Assembly (NCBI RefSeq): GCF_002575655.3
Contig: NC_053040.3
Span: 357,118,267-357,182,266 of the forward strand
From: Aegilops tauschii subsp. strangulata
Taxonomy: Eukaryota > Streptophyta > Magnoliopsida > Poales > Poaceae
Length of the DNA stretch: 64,000 nucleotides
Direction of reading: 5' to 3'
The notes under the pieces were generated by a model, which was given only the letters and a program-made list of their open reading frames with translations, searched no databases and had not been told where the DNA came from. Below, piece after piece: positions 34,600 through 45,302 of the stretch. The first letter of the stretch is position 1, and each line of letters starts with the position of its first letter. The position numbers and the translations under genes are program-made.

Positions 34600-36417
34600 A
34601 GTGTTGCTCTCTTCACACTGTCTCGGCCTCTCCAGATCTAAACACGACAGCGGTGGCCACACTCTCTCTCTCTCTGCTCACTGCTGGTCACAGATCCAGC
34701 CGGATCCTCTCTGCCGGGGAAGGTGAGAAGGTGCAACGTTCACGCGGTCGTCCTCGGCGACGGCTCTTACCCACTGCTGGGCGCGTCCCGATCAGCCTGC
34801 CTTGCCGTTCTCTCCCAAGCACCGCTGGCGAGGGAGGGCCTCCGACCCCTTCTTCCTCGCTGCCGTAGTGTGGGCAGATCCGGCCTCCCGCCGCCCACCT
34901 AGCGACATCCCGGCAACCATCAGGTATAACTTCCTTCGAAACCGGCCTTGCTCTACTTCCCGAGCTCCTAACGTCGCTGAATTTGTATCTTTTACTATTT
35001 CTCAGGCCCCCTCGTAGATAGGATCGATCGGCTGTTCGAAAACCACCTAATTTTTTTACGTTTAAGAGGTAAAACTAGTTCATGCACTCGAATCTAGTAC
35101 TACTTGGTTCAAACAAGGAAGAAAGGGGGTGGGGGTGGGGGAGGATTTGTTACCTGAATCTAGGACTTGGTCGAAAGAGGAAATAATGGGGGCGAAAAGT
35201 AGCAGAGACTGGCTATCCAACTGGTCTCTAGGTCTAATAGGGAAATAAAGGGAAACGCAGTACAAACTCAATATAAACCCAATCTATTGGTTGAAAAAGG
35301 AAAGCAAGTGGGGACTGGGGGACAAGTCAACAGAGTAAGTCCGGCACTAGATTTGCTAGCCTCACACAGTATAAGGTGGATATACCGAACAAAAATGGGA
35401 CCAACCTAGATATCCTGTTCTGATGTTTGTTGCCCCGAGCCACTCTTATGTAATGCCACTGGTAAAATGTTGCAGTCGCACTGTTAAAAGTAAGGACACG
35501 TTAAACCAATGTTGTTTTCAATGTAATGCCTCCAGTAATATGAATCAATGGCACTTCTTTACATGTCCTGCTAAAATTTCCCATTAAGATAAGTTGGTTC
35601 TTTTCGTTAGAAATGCAACTGTCCTGGTCCACCTACTCTCCCGTGCCCAAAGTAATGTCGTATTTAACGGTTGTCATAGTTAATCGTAATGCCCACACTA
35701 ATATCTAGCAATGCCAGTGCTTTAGAAATTTCTACTGTCCTTGTAGGATTGCCATTCAGATAAGGAACATGCTTCTTTTCATTTGATGCATGTTTCATCA
35801 CTTGTTAGCCACCCTCCTTTCCACCTTTTTTGTGCAAATAGAGATATACATTTCACGCTCGATCTTAGTTGAACTGCACAAATGATATCCAAATTATAGT
35901 TGAGCATTCTAGGAGCTTCACAACCAACCTTGATGTTGCTCAATTTTATTGCAACTAATGAAGAAGAAGCTCTGTGGGTTTCGTTTTCTGATGGAAATGG
36001 AACCTGGGCTGGAGCCCTTTTCTTAAAAAAATTGAAGAAGAAGCTGCTAGCTCACGGGACATTGCTTCATTTTAGGTGAACTGCACCAAAAGGTCCCATG
36101 AATTGAATCATCCATGTTGGTGACTGAAAGAGCCAGCATCAGCATCCCAGTCTAAGCACCCCCGGCCTCCATCCTTGCGACGCACGGTACACCTCGTTTG
36201 CCACCTGCTCGACCCTAGTGTCACTGATAAAATGAAGTAATAATACAGTTAAAGTAGAGCGAGTGTCATCTCTATCATTTAATTTCCAATGTAGATAAAG
36301 AAAGTTCTTCTCTTTGTTAATGTATGTTTCATCAACTAGTCCCATTGTTAATGTTTAAGCGTTTCTGCAAACTGGGGTGCTTAATTTTAGTTGATATGTA
36401 CAAAAATAGAGATTTGA
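34600..36417 (+). other. Leader exon and intron-like sequence
   Basis: A GC-rich leader to about 34923 is followed by AT-rich, intron-like sequence. A short module with TTGAACTGCACAAATG-type sequence recurs near 35872, 36075, 36388 and 36685. Confidence 0.3.
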
Positions 36418-36868
36418 ATGTCTCAAGGCGCCTCCTTGTACTACCGCTATACACTGATGTTCATCACTGGCAGAAGGTGTATCTGGGAGACTTGGGACGA
36501 TGTCCAGTATGAGGCGTACCGTATGAGGCATCGCAGGGCCCATCTCGCCCTCGCAGCATGGCATACTATGATACTATCGCAATATTTTATTCTATTTATT
36601 TTGTGTGTTTCATCAACAAGTGCCACTATAATGTAATCACTCTTTTTCATTATCTATGCAAACAGGGTTATTCAGCTGCATTTTGGTGGAACTGCACAAA
36701 TGTACGTATGGAACCGGCATATATGCAGAGTGCGAGGTGTGCCAAGGAAAAATTACCGACACCAACCATGCTACATGCATGCATTGGCATCCACCACCAC
36801 CAGTGGGATGTGTGGCGCTCTCTGTGGACGGATCTTTCTCAGCAGCAAATCATCTAACCAAATACTAG
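36418..36868 (+). pseudogene. Possible gene fragment in two pieces
   Basis: A first piece, 36418-36590, encodes RRCIWETWDDVQYEAYRM and HRRAHLALAAWHTM, with strongly coding-like composition. A second piece, 36660-36868 after a TGCAAACAG acceptor-like site, encodes YAECEVCQG and PPPPVGCVALSVDGSF. The last motif resembles the start of plant RNase-H-like (RVT_3) domains, where a PP-G-x-VDGSF pattern is common; this is a weak match. The rest of such a domain is missing. I do not know the function. Confidence 0.3.
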
Positions 36869-37218
36869 TAGCTTATATTGGTAGTTTTCTAGGGAGTACT
36901 CTTTTCTGAAACAAGCACCAATCTATTTTTCTTTATTTGTACACTGTGTCACAACTTTGACCCAAAGTTCCAGAGCTATTTTAGGGTGATTGGCGTAGTA
37001 CTTGGAGGCTGATTGTAAGAATGATTTTCATTAGCTGTCACACTGATTGTAAGCATGAGCAGGTGGAAGATTAGGTTAGTGTGAAGCTTACCTTAAACCC
37101 TACCGCCACCGTTGAAACGAGGCGAGTGTCGAGGGAACCGTGGAGAACGGCGGGGAAGCGACGTCGCGCCATCCGGCCTCCTCTTGCGGTGGGAGAATGA
37201 ATACTCCTGTGGCTCCGG

Positions 37219-37587
37219 CTAGCTCTGCACCCTCACGAACGGCACACCATACTCGATCGATTCGTTATCCTCTGGGTGCTCGACCTTCGACCTGTACGCC
37301 CACCACCTCCGCCTGACTGTCGCCTCGGGCGAATCTGTCTGCTCCGTCGCCCAGAGGAGATACTCGATGAACTCGAAGGACTGCGGCGTGACTGCCGCCG
37401 AGGAGTACACGTACATCGCCGCCCTCATCGCCGCCGTCTCGCTCTTTCGCATACATTGCCACATGGCCCGCACCATCCTCGAAATCTCCCACTCATTGTC
37501 AAACCAACTAAGGATCTCCTTCAACCTGGCTAACTTTGCCTAGTCGCTGCCGGCGATCTGCCTGATTCGCAGTTGCATCCTCTCCAT
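37219..37587 (-). pseudogene. Unknown protein, minus copy of a divergent pair
   Basis: ATG 37587 starts MERMQLRIRQIAGSD and is followed by TAG at 37540-37542. After the stop the frame is open to 37219. It contains LSWFDNEWEISRMVRAMW, then LLWATEQTDSPEATVRRRWW and GVPFVRVQS. The protein at 38462-38938 on the other strand is clearly related (SWFDN, LLWAMEQTDSP, RWWEYRSQMEHP, VPFVRV). About 123 codons in all. I do not recognise the family. Confidence 0.55.
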
Positions 37588-37619
37588 AGATGTCCTTCTG
37601 AGTGGTTCGGTGCTAGCTT

Positions 37620-37910
37620 TGGAAGATGGGAGGAGAGACGGTGGTCTTGCAATAGAGAAGAGGGAAAGGCGAGACGGTGGTTTTGGAATGGAGATGATGG
37701 AGAGGAGAGGAGGTGATTTTGCAATGGAGAAGATCAGAAGAGGGAGAGGCGAGACGGTGGTTTTGGAATGGGGATGATGGAGAGGAGAGGAGGTGGTTTT
37801 GTAATGGAGAAGATCAGAAGAGGGAGAGGCGAGACGGTGGTTTTGGAATGGCGATGATGGAGAGGAGAGGAGGTGGTTTTGGAATGGAGAAGAGGGAGAG
37901 GAGCGTGCGG
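37620..37910. repeat. Minisatellite upstream of the minus gene
   Basis: Units with GAGACGGTGGTTTTGGAATG and GAGAGGAGAGGAGGTGGTTT recur about four times. The inverted counterpart lies at 38225-38430. Confidence 0.8.
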
Positions 37911-38224
37911 CAGCGATTTAGGATTGTATAAGAGGGCCGGCGCGCTGTGACTGGATCAAAATCAAAATCAATTTACCCTTCAATTAAGAATGCGACCCCA
38001 CATTAACTAGTCTCCCTTTTATTCTGGGTCATAATTGACCATGATTTTCGCACATAAAATATATGTTATACGTTGCAAAAATAATATAATTTGAAAGTAC
38101 ATTAAGATACGAACCAAACGATACAATTTTTGGTGACATGCATTCACATTTTGCTTGTCAAATAAAGTACGTGGTCAAACTTTGACCCAAAATACGCAAA
38201 ACAACAAAAAAATACTTCCAAGAC

Positions 38225-38430
38225 CAGCGCCGCTCTTCCGCTCTTCTCGTCTTAAACCACCGCCGCTCCTCTCCTGTTCCAATCTAAATGCAGCGCCGCT
38301 CCTCTCCTCTTCCATTTCAAAACCACCGCCTCTCCTCTCCTGTTCCAGTCCAAAACCAGCGTCGCTCCTCTCCCGTTCTAATCCAAAACCAGCGCTGCTC
38401 GTCTCCTCTTCCATTCAAAAACCACCGCTG
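38225..38430. repeat. Minisatellite upstream of the plus gene
   Basis: Units such as CTCCTCTCCTGTTCCAGTCC plus AAAACCAGCG recur about six times. They encode Pro/Ser-rich frames on both strands that I do not accept as protein. Confidence 0.8.
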
Positions 38431-38461
38431 GCGAGTGAAGGTGCTGTGGAGAAGTAGATCG

Positions 38462-38938
38462 ATGGAGGAGTACAACCGATACATGAGGATCGTAGACGGC
38501 GACCCTGTGAAGCTAGCTAGGATGTTGGAGATACAGTCTTGGTTTGACAACAAGGACCAACTAGCGGCGACGGTGACATCCATGGCCAAATATCTGCAAC
38601 AAAGCGAAAAGGCGGCGATACTCCCGGAGGGAGTCGCGCCGGAGTACATAGAGCTGCTCCTCTGGGCCATGGAGCAAACAGATTCACCGAATCCGATCAT
38701 GAGGGAGCGGTGGTGGGAGTATCGATCCCAGATGGAGCATCCACCAGAGATTGAAGGATCGACTATCTACAGGGTGCCGTTTGTGAGGGTGTCCTGCCAG
38801 AGCGAGCCAGTGCAGTCTTCGTCGACCGAACCCAACTGCAAGAGGAGAAAAGCAGTTGGCCCGACGACGCTTCTCCTCCATCGTCTCCCTCGCCGTTCAC
38901 ATCGTCTCACGGGGCGGCTGTCTGCCGCCGAGGAATAG
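38462..38938 (+). CDS. Unknown protein, plus copy of a divergent pair
   Basis: ATG 38462 opens a 158-residue frame, MEEYNRYMRIVDGDPVKLAR, with no internal stop. The conserved part holds EIQSWFDNKDQL, YIELLLWAMEQTDSPNP, RWWEYRSQMEHP and YRVPFVRV. A Ser-rich and basic tail (NCKRRKAV) follows and is absent from the minus copy. The frame is also open upstream through the minisatellite, but the ATG matches the start of the minus copy in position relative to the shared domain. It may be transcribed from the 875-bp shared intergenic region. No domain is recognised. Confidence 0.55.
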   Translation: MEEYNRYMRIVDGDPVKLARMLEIQSWFDNKDQLAATVTSMAKYLQQSEKAAILPEGVAPEYIELLLWAMEQTDSPNPIMRERWWEYRSQMEHPPEIEGSTIYRVPFVRVSCQSEPVQSSSTEPNCKRRKAVGPTTLLLHRLPRRSHRLTGRLSAAEE

Positions 38939-39440
38939 GAGGGGGCTGCACCCCCAGCCCAATAGTCGGGCATGTTGTGAATTGTCAGGAGGAGCTTAGG
39001 GTTGTCAGTATTTGCAGGTTGTGAATTATGTTGTGTATTTTGAGAGTACTTTCAGATATGAATGTCTTTTGAATTTCAGATTTGCAGTATTGAGCATATG
39101 AAGTATTTTATGAATTCTAGAGATCTATTTTTAGCACTTAAAAAAATGTAGTTTCATAGGAGTATAAAAGTGCAGACAATGTGATTCTCAGAGAAGAAAC
39201 TGCAAGTTTCAGTTTCAGATAAGAAACTTCAACTTTCAGAGGCAGAGCATTTATATTAACACGGACATTTCAAACAGGTTTAACATCATGTTGGAAGTTT
39301 TATTCATGGTTGAAAATGGAACTACCAGCCAGTTAACATCATGATGATAACCATTCATGCATAGCACATCTTCATATGATGCACAGTCAAAACGCCCACA
39401 CAATGTCGAGTGTGCGAAACACAGAGAAAATGAGGGACGA
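38939..39440. other. 3' flank of the plus gene
   Basis: AT-rich sequence without a gene. A terminator was not recognised. Confidence 0.4.
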
Positions 39441-39449
39441 AGTTTTGGC

Positions 39450-40740
39450 AAGTGTTGGACGTGGTTTTGGGCTGCCTCGTCTACGCCTGCTCCCTCCTCC
39501 CTGCGGCCGGCTCTGCTGCCGCGCAGGCCTCACCACCCCACCGTACTCCCATCGCTGGCTTAGCCATCCCTCTACTCACCCACACCTGCTGTTATTCTCC
39601 GGCGACGGCAGACGAACTAGCAAACCCTCTTACAGTCGTACTCCCCTCCACGTGGGAAACAACTGCCGAGTCTTCCCTGCCTCCGTGTCGTTCCCTTCCT
39701 AGGCCTCGCCGTCGTCCACCGCCCTGGTGCGCTCGGCGCGGCCTGGTCAACATGGTCAACGACCGACATGCATCTGAAGTGGACTGTACGTGGAGAGGCC
39801 GACAGCTGGATCCACGGCCGCACGCAAGGAAATGCCTCCTTATTACAGGCAAAATAATGATTCCTCCACCTGACATCAGGGACCCACCGAAAGGGCCTCT
39901 GTATTTCATGAAAAAAAGTTACCGCCGCTGACAGCTCGGACCCACCAGCTATATCTTCGCACGCAAGGAAGTGCCTCCTTATTACGCACAAAAAAATGAA
40001 TACTCCCCCTGCTAGCTGGGACCCACCATGGTGGGAGGCTGACTTGTGGGCCTACTAAGTTGACTGGGACGGGGGCCTTTGTCAACTTTAGTCAATATGA
40101 ACGATTCTAGCTCCAGTGACCGTACGATGTCCATCCAACGGCCGTAGTGCTTCTTTAACCTCTGGTCTTCTTGCTCCAGCCGCCCAAAGCAGCGCCGGTC
40201 GTGCCACATGCTCCTGCCTCCCGTGGCCGGCTGTGCTGCCGTGGAGGCCTCACCGCCCCCTACTATTCCCACCGCTGGCCAGGCCCTGCGGCGACGGCAG
40301 CCTCACACCACAGCCGAACCAGTGAACCCTCGTACTCCTCTCCGCGCGGGCTTCCACTGCCGCGTCTTCCCCGGCTCCCCGTCATCCCCTTCCTAGGCCT
40401 CGCCATCGTCCACCGCCCTGGTGCTCTCGGCGTGGCATGGTCAACGTGGTCAAGGAATGACTTCCATCAGACATGGACTGTACGTGGAGAGGCTGACTGT
40501 TGGGTCCACGGCCGCAGCAAGGAAGTGCCTCCTTATTACGCGGAAAATAATGATTCCTCCACCTGACAGCTGGGACCCATCGGACGGGCCACTGTATTTC
40601 ACGAAAAAAACATTTCCCCCTGACTGCTGGGACCCACCAGCTACATCTTCGCACGCAAGGAAGTGCGTCCGGGCAAAAAAAAACGATTCGCCCCCCTGAC
40701 TGCTGGGACCCACCAGCTACATCTTCGCAGGCAAGGAAGT
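39450..40740. repeat. Roughly 690-bp tandem repeat, two copies
   Basis: 39450-40005 and 40145-40700 share the same order of blocks: the CTGCCG-rich region, CTAGGCCTCGCC, GACTGTACGTGGAGAGGC and GGGACCCACCAGCTA. Aligned sites are 692 bp apart. The block GGGACCCACC...ACGCAAGGAAGTGCC is itself repeated several times. These are subterminal repeats of the CACTA right end. Confidence 0.75.
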
Positions 40741-40827
40741 GCCTGACAGTCGGGACCCACCTGGTCGAAGTGTACGTAGCGTTGTCATTCTGGTCGCGAA
40801 CGTGTACGTACATATATACTGGTGGAT

Positions 40828-40888
40828 GTAGAGGCGCGCACGTGTCGTAGTAGAGGCGCGTACGTGTCGTAGTAGAGGCGCGTACGTA
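40828..40888. repeat. 24-bp repeat, three copies
   Basis: Units of GTAGAGGCGCGTACGTGTCG plus TAGT. Confidence 0.85.
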
Positions 40889-41042
40889 GCATGTACACGT
40901 ACGTACAACGGCCAGGGTACAAGAAAGAAAATATGGCCACGTATGTGTACATACGTGCGGGGTCTCGAATGCCTACTCGCGCATACGTACGGCCAGGGCT
41001 CGTGTACATGGTTGGGTCGGAACGGAGAAACAGCGTCGTCGT

Positions 41043-41129
41043 CGTGTTCATGGGGAGGCAACGGAATGCGTCGTGTTCATGGGGAGGCAACGGAATGCGT
41101 CATGTTCATCGGGAGGCAACGGAATGCGT
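41043..41129. repeat. 29-bp repeat, three copies
   Basis: Units with TTCATGGGGAGGCAACGGAA are spaced 29 bp apart (41047, 41076, 41105). Confidence 0.9.
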
Positions 41130-41212
41130 GGGAGCCAACCGGCTGGGTCGGAACGGAATGTGTGGTCGTGTTCATCGGGAGGGCTTGGACGGAACAGGCG
41201 ATGGAAACGAGG

Positions 41213-41515
41213 CCTGGCGTACCGCACAGCGGAGGAAACGGACCTCCTACGTTCGGAACGGGGTCCTGTCGATCGGGAGGGGTGTGGCCTACCGCAAAAC
41301 GGAGGAAACAGACCTCCTACGGTCGAAACAGGGGTCCTGTTGATCGGGAGGGGTGTGGCGTACCGCAAAACGGACGAAACAGACCTCCTACGGTCGAAAC
41401 GGGGGTCCTGTTGATCGGGAGGGCTGTGGCGTACCGCAAAACGGACGAAACAGACCTCCTACGATCGAAACGGGGTTCCTGTTCATCGGGAGGGGTGTGG
41501 CGTACCGCAAAACGG
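41213..41515. repeat. 70-71 bp minisatellite, over four copies
   Basis: The sites ACCGCAAAACGGACGAAACA fall at about 41221, 41291, 41362, 41433 and 41504. A 304-codon open frame crosses it (40943-41857), but each 71-bp unit is read in a different frame, so it is not a protein gene. Confidence 0.9.
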
Positions 41516-41519
41516 GACT

Positions 41520-42327
41520 CCACGGGATACTGTTCATCTCCACCGTCGACCTCCTCCAGCCTCCACGGGCTCCTGTTCATCCAGCCTCCACCGCGCGCTA
41601 CTCCACCGGCTACTGTTCAACCACCCCTCCACGGGCACCCCTCCACCGTCTACTGTTCATCCAGCCCTCCACACCACGGCGTCCTATTCAGCCACCCCTC
41701 CACGGGCACCCCTCCACCGTCTATTGTTGATCCAGCCCTCCACCACACCACGGGGTCCTGTTCATCCAGAGGCAATGCCACCGCTCACTGTTCATCCAAC
41801 CCCCCCCCCCCACGCTCACTGTTCATCCCAGAGGCAGCATCGATCGGCTTCAGTTAGCAGGAGTAGCGAAGGAATCGCTCGACCGGGTTCAGTTAACAGC
41901 CATCAATCGATCGCTCGGGTTCAGTAACGCGTAGCCTGCAGTGCAATCGCTCGGGTTCAGTTACAGCCCAACGCCTCGCTCGGGTTCAGTTAGAGCCAAC
42001 GCCTTGCACACACGCGCGTACGTGTATGAGAGAAACGCGCATCGCTCGGCCCCGACCTACCACCGTAACCGGCAACTCCCCGAAATTTTCCTCGCCCTTG
42101 CTTCTACCACGGTTTTTTCCGTCATGGACAGCCCAAAGAATGTCATGCAGCTGCGTCTCCGGCCCGCCCAGGACGAAAAGCCCATTTTCTGTCATAGAAG
42201 TAGGAGCCCACCACATCTATGATGATACCAGATTTTGTCACAATTATCGTCATAGAAGTGTCATATGTATGACAGAAATTTTTTTCGTTCCGCCCAAAAT
42301 GTCACGGATGTGTCTTTTTTTGTAGTG
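41520..42327. repeat. CACTA right terminal region
   Basis: First come CTGTTCATCCAGCC and GGGCACCCCTCCACCGTCTA repeats, then CGCTCGGGTTCAGTTA repeats (41880-41990). The end holds GTCATAGAAGTG motifs and the inverted terminus at 42327. Confidence 0.85.
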
Positions 42328-44198
42328 TAGCCAGGCTCTTGGCGGCTGGATTTATCGTTGAAGTATTCCATCCTGAGTGGTTGGCTAATCCGGTGCTGGT
42401 CCTCAAGAAGAATGGCACTTGGCGTATGTGTGTGGACTACACAGATCTCAACAAAGCTTGTCCAGTAGATCCTTTTGCCTTCCCCCGTATTGATCAAATT
42501 ATTGATGCTACGGCGGGTTGCGAGCGTTTAAGCTTTTTGGATGCATATTCTGGTTATCATCAGATCAAAATGGCAGTTAAGGACCAGGAGAAGACAGCCT
42601 TCATAACTCCCTTTGGAGCCTTCTGCTATGTGTCCATGCTCTTTGGGCTCGAGAGTGCCCAGGCGACTTATCAACGGTGTGTGCAGAATTGTCTTCATAA
42701 ACAGATCGGCCGCAATGTTCATGCCTATGTGGATGATATTGTAGTGAAATCAAGGAAGGAGACATTGATTGATGATTTGAAGGAAACCTTTGATAACCTG
42801 CGGGTTTATAAAATGATGCTTAATCCGGCCAAGTGTGTCTTTGGTGTACCTATAGGCAAGCTCTTGGGTTTTTTGGTGTCTAACAGGGGCATTGAAGCTA
42901 ATCCGGAAAAGATCAAAGCCATCACCTCCTTGGCTAAACCGAAGTGTATCAATGATGTTCAACGCCTGGCAGTCCAGATTGCCGCGTTGAGCCGGTTTGT
43001 CAGTCGCATTGGCGAGAAGGCCATCCCTTTGTATCAGATGCTGAAGAAAACGGATAACTTCGTCTGGAGTGACGCCGCTAATGAAGCATTTGAAGGCTTA
43101 AGGCGGCAGCTAGCTAATTCGCCAATTCTCGCTGCTCCGGTTGACAAAGAACCATTGTTGCTATATGTGGCAGCTAACGCTCGGGCTGTTAGTGTGGCTA
43201 TTGTGGTGGAGCGCAAGGAGGCAGGAAAGGAATATCCGGTTCAGCGGCCGGTTTACTATATCAGTGAGGTACTTATTGAGTCCAAGCAGAGGTACCCGCA
43301 TTGGCAAAAATTGGTGTATGTAGTTTTTATGGCAAGACGGAAGCTTAAGCAGTATTTCCAAGGTCATCCCATCACGGTGGTCAGCTCTGCTTCGTTGGGA
43401 GATATAATCCAGAACAGGGAAGCAACTGTCCGGATTGCTAAGTGGGCTATAGAGCTCGGGCCTCACGGGTTGAAATACATACCCCGAACGGCGATCAAAT
43501 CTCAGGCACTTGTGGATTTCATCAATGATTGGACAGAACTACAAGCGCCAGAAGAGAAGCTGGATCATACTTATTGGACTATTCATTTTGATGGGTCCAG
43601 GCAATTGGAGGGCTCGAGGGCTGGAGTCGTATTAACTTCCCCACGAGGTGATAAGTTTTGTTATGTTCTCCGTTTAATGTTCCCTTACACTAACAATGCA
43701 GCTGAATATGAGGCTTTACTCCATGGTCTTCGGATGGCTAAGGAGATGAACCTAAGCCGAGTTAAGTGCTTCGGTGACTCGGATCTGGTTGCTCAACAAG
43801 TGTCCGACACTTGGGATTCCAAGGACCCACTCATGGCAGCATATCGTCGTGAGGTGGATATTGTTGCAGGTCACTTTAAAGGTTATCAGGTGGATCATGT
43901 GGACCGGCGGAAGAATGAAGCGGCGGATGCTTTAAGCCGCCTGGGTTCCCAACGTAAACCGGTTCCACCTAATGTCTTCCTGGATGTTCTGCATAATTTG
44001 TCCGTCAAGCTCCCTGGTGAAGAGGATTTGGCCGTTCCTGATCCGGAAGCTCAGTTGGTGGCAGCTCTTCATGTTATCCCAGATTGGACGGTTCCATATC
44101 TGGCGTATATGAACCGGGGCGAGTTACCAGAGGATGAAACTTTGGCCAGGCAGATAACCCGGCGGTCCAAGTCCATGACTATTATCAATGGAGAGTGA
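42328..44198 (+). pseudogene. Tat reverse transcriptase and RNase H domains
   Basis: The coding sequence resumes after the CACTA. RT is recognisable by LKKNGTWRMCVDYTDLNKAC, PRIDQIID and the catalytic YVDD (HAYVDDIVVKSR, near 42726). A first RNase H region (LLLYVAANARAVSVAIVV) has lost the usual Asp pattern. A second, archaeal-type RNase H (IHFDGSRQLEGSRAGVVL, NNAAEYEALLHGL, FGDSDLVAQQV) is the mark of the Tat lineage. The frame ends at TGA 44196-44198, where a direct repeat (gtgagatccacgaagg) points to a local deletion. Confidence 0.9.
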
Positions 44199-45302
44199 GA
44201 TCCACGAAGGCCGTGAAATTTTGCGTGAGATCCACGAAGGAGATTGTGGTCACCACACCGGTTCAAAATCTTTGGTGGCCAAGGCGTTTCGTCACGGTTT
44301 TTATTGGTTGACAGCTCATGCTGATGCCGAGGACTTGGTCAAAAGATGTGATGGCTGTCAGAAATTTCAAGACGCGCTCATGTACCGGCTCAAGAATTGA
44401 GGATGATTCCAATAACCTGGCCGTTTGCAACTTGGGGGCTGGATATGGTTGGGCCTTTCAAGAGGTCCAAGGACAAGAAGACCCACCTTTTGGTGGCGGT
44501 TGATAAGTTCACAAAGTGGGTGGAGGCAGAGCCAGTTAGTAAGTGTGACGCAGCCACGACGATTTAATTCATCAAAAAGGTGATCTTCCGGTTTGGCTTT
44601 CCACACAGCATTATAACAAACAATGGTACCAATCTGTCAAAAGGTGCCATGAAGGAGTTCTGTCAACGTGAGCACATCCGGCTTGACGTGTCATCAGTGG
44701 CTCACCCACAGTCTAATGGTCAAGCGGAGAGGGCCAATCAAGAGATCTTGAGAGGCATCAAACCTCGGCTTATGGTTCCTTTGCAACGGACGCTAGGTTG
44801 TTGGGTTGAGGAGTTACCTTCTGTGTTGTGGAGCATCAATACCACACCCAACAGATCGACAGGATACACACCATTTTTCATGGTTTATGGAGCGGAAGCA
44901 GTTCTTCCTAGTGACATCCGTCATGACTCGCCTCGTGTAGCGGCATATATTGAAGCTGAGAACGAGAAGGCACGGCAGGAAGCTCTTGACCTGTTAGATG
45001 AAGAACGTGACATGGCGGCAGCCCATTCGGCGATTTATCAGCAAGATCTGTGTCGTTATCATAACCGCCGGGTGAGAACCAGAACCCTTCAAGAAGGTGA
45101 TTTGGTGCTTCGGCTCATCCAGGATCAGACGGATATGCACAAGCTATCCCCCCCTTGGGAAGGACCCTTTGTGGTCAGCGAGAATCTACACAACGGGTCA
45201 TACTACCGAATCGATGTTCGAGAGCGCAAAGACTCACGTAAATCGGAGGAGGCGACCAACCGGCCGTGGAATATTGCTCATCTTCGGCCTTACTATACTT
45301 GA
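44199..45302 (+). pseudogene. Tat integrase, broken
   Basis: The zinc-binding region (GDCGHHTGSK...KRCDGCQKF) is at 44239-44370. A one-base loss near 44369 shifts the frame. A TAA at about 44565 breaks the next frame. The catalytic core continues from 44580 (FGFPHSIITNNGTNLS) to the stop at 45300-45302. The second catalytic Asp is Asn here (TNNGTN), while the Glu region QSNGQAERANQEI is kept. Downstream the EGDLVLRLIQD and PPWEGPFVV motifs of the C-terminal domain are present. The protein cannot be active. Confidence 0.88.

Larger units (their letters stand above)
8553..42327. mobile_element. Jorge-like CACTA transposon, 33.8 kb including nested elements
   Basis: The left end reads CACTACAAAAAAATACAC and the right end, reverse-complemented, CACTACAAAAAAAGACAC; both continue with TCCGTGA. 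The flanking triplets are TGG (8550-8552) and TAG (42328-42330), a 3-bp TSD with one substitution. Removing the element rejoins the Tat RT frame. Without the Angela insertion the CACTA is about 25 kb. Both ends are rich in short tandem repeats (8.6-9.9 kb and 39.4-42.2 kb). I find no CACTA transposase, so mobilisation in trans is the likely inference. Confidence 0.92.

Noticed and set aside
38155..38457. Pro/Ser-rich ORF and its minus-strand shadow
   Set aside because: It translates a minisatellite; the accepted start of the gene is ATG 38462.
39592..40813. Overlapping ORFs on both strands
   Set aside because: They fall in the tandem 690-bp CACTA repeats; copies do not share the same open frames.
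40943..41857. 304-codon open frame on the plus strand
   Set aside because: It runs through 29-bp and 70-71 bp repeats that are not multiples of three. Composition is that of GC-rich repeats, with no domain.
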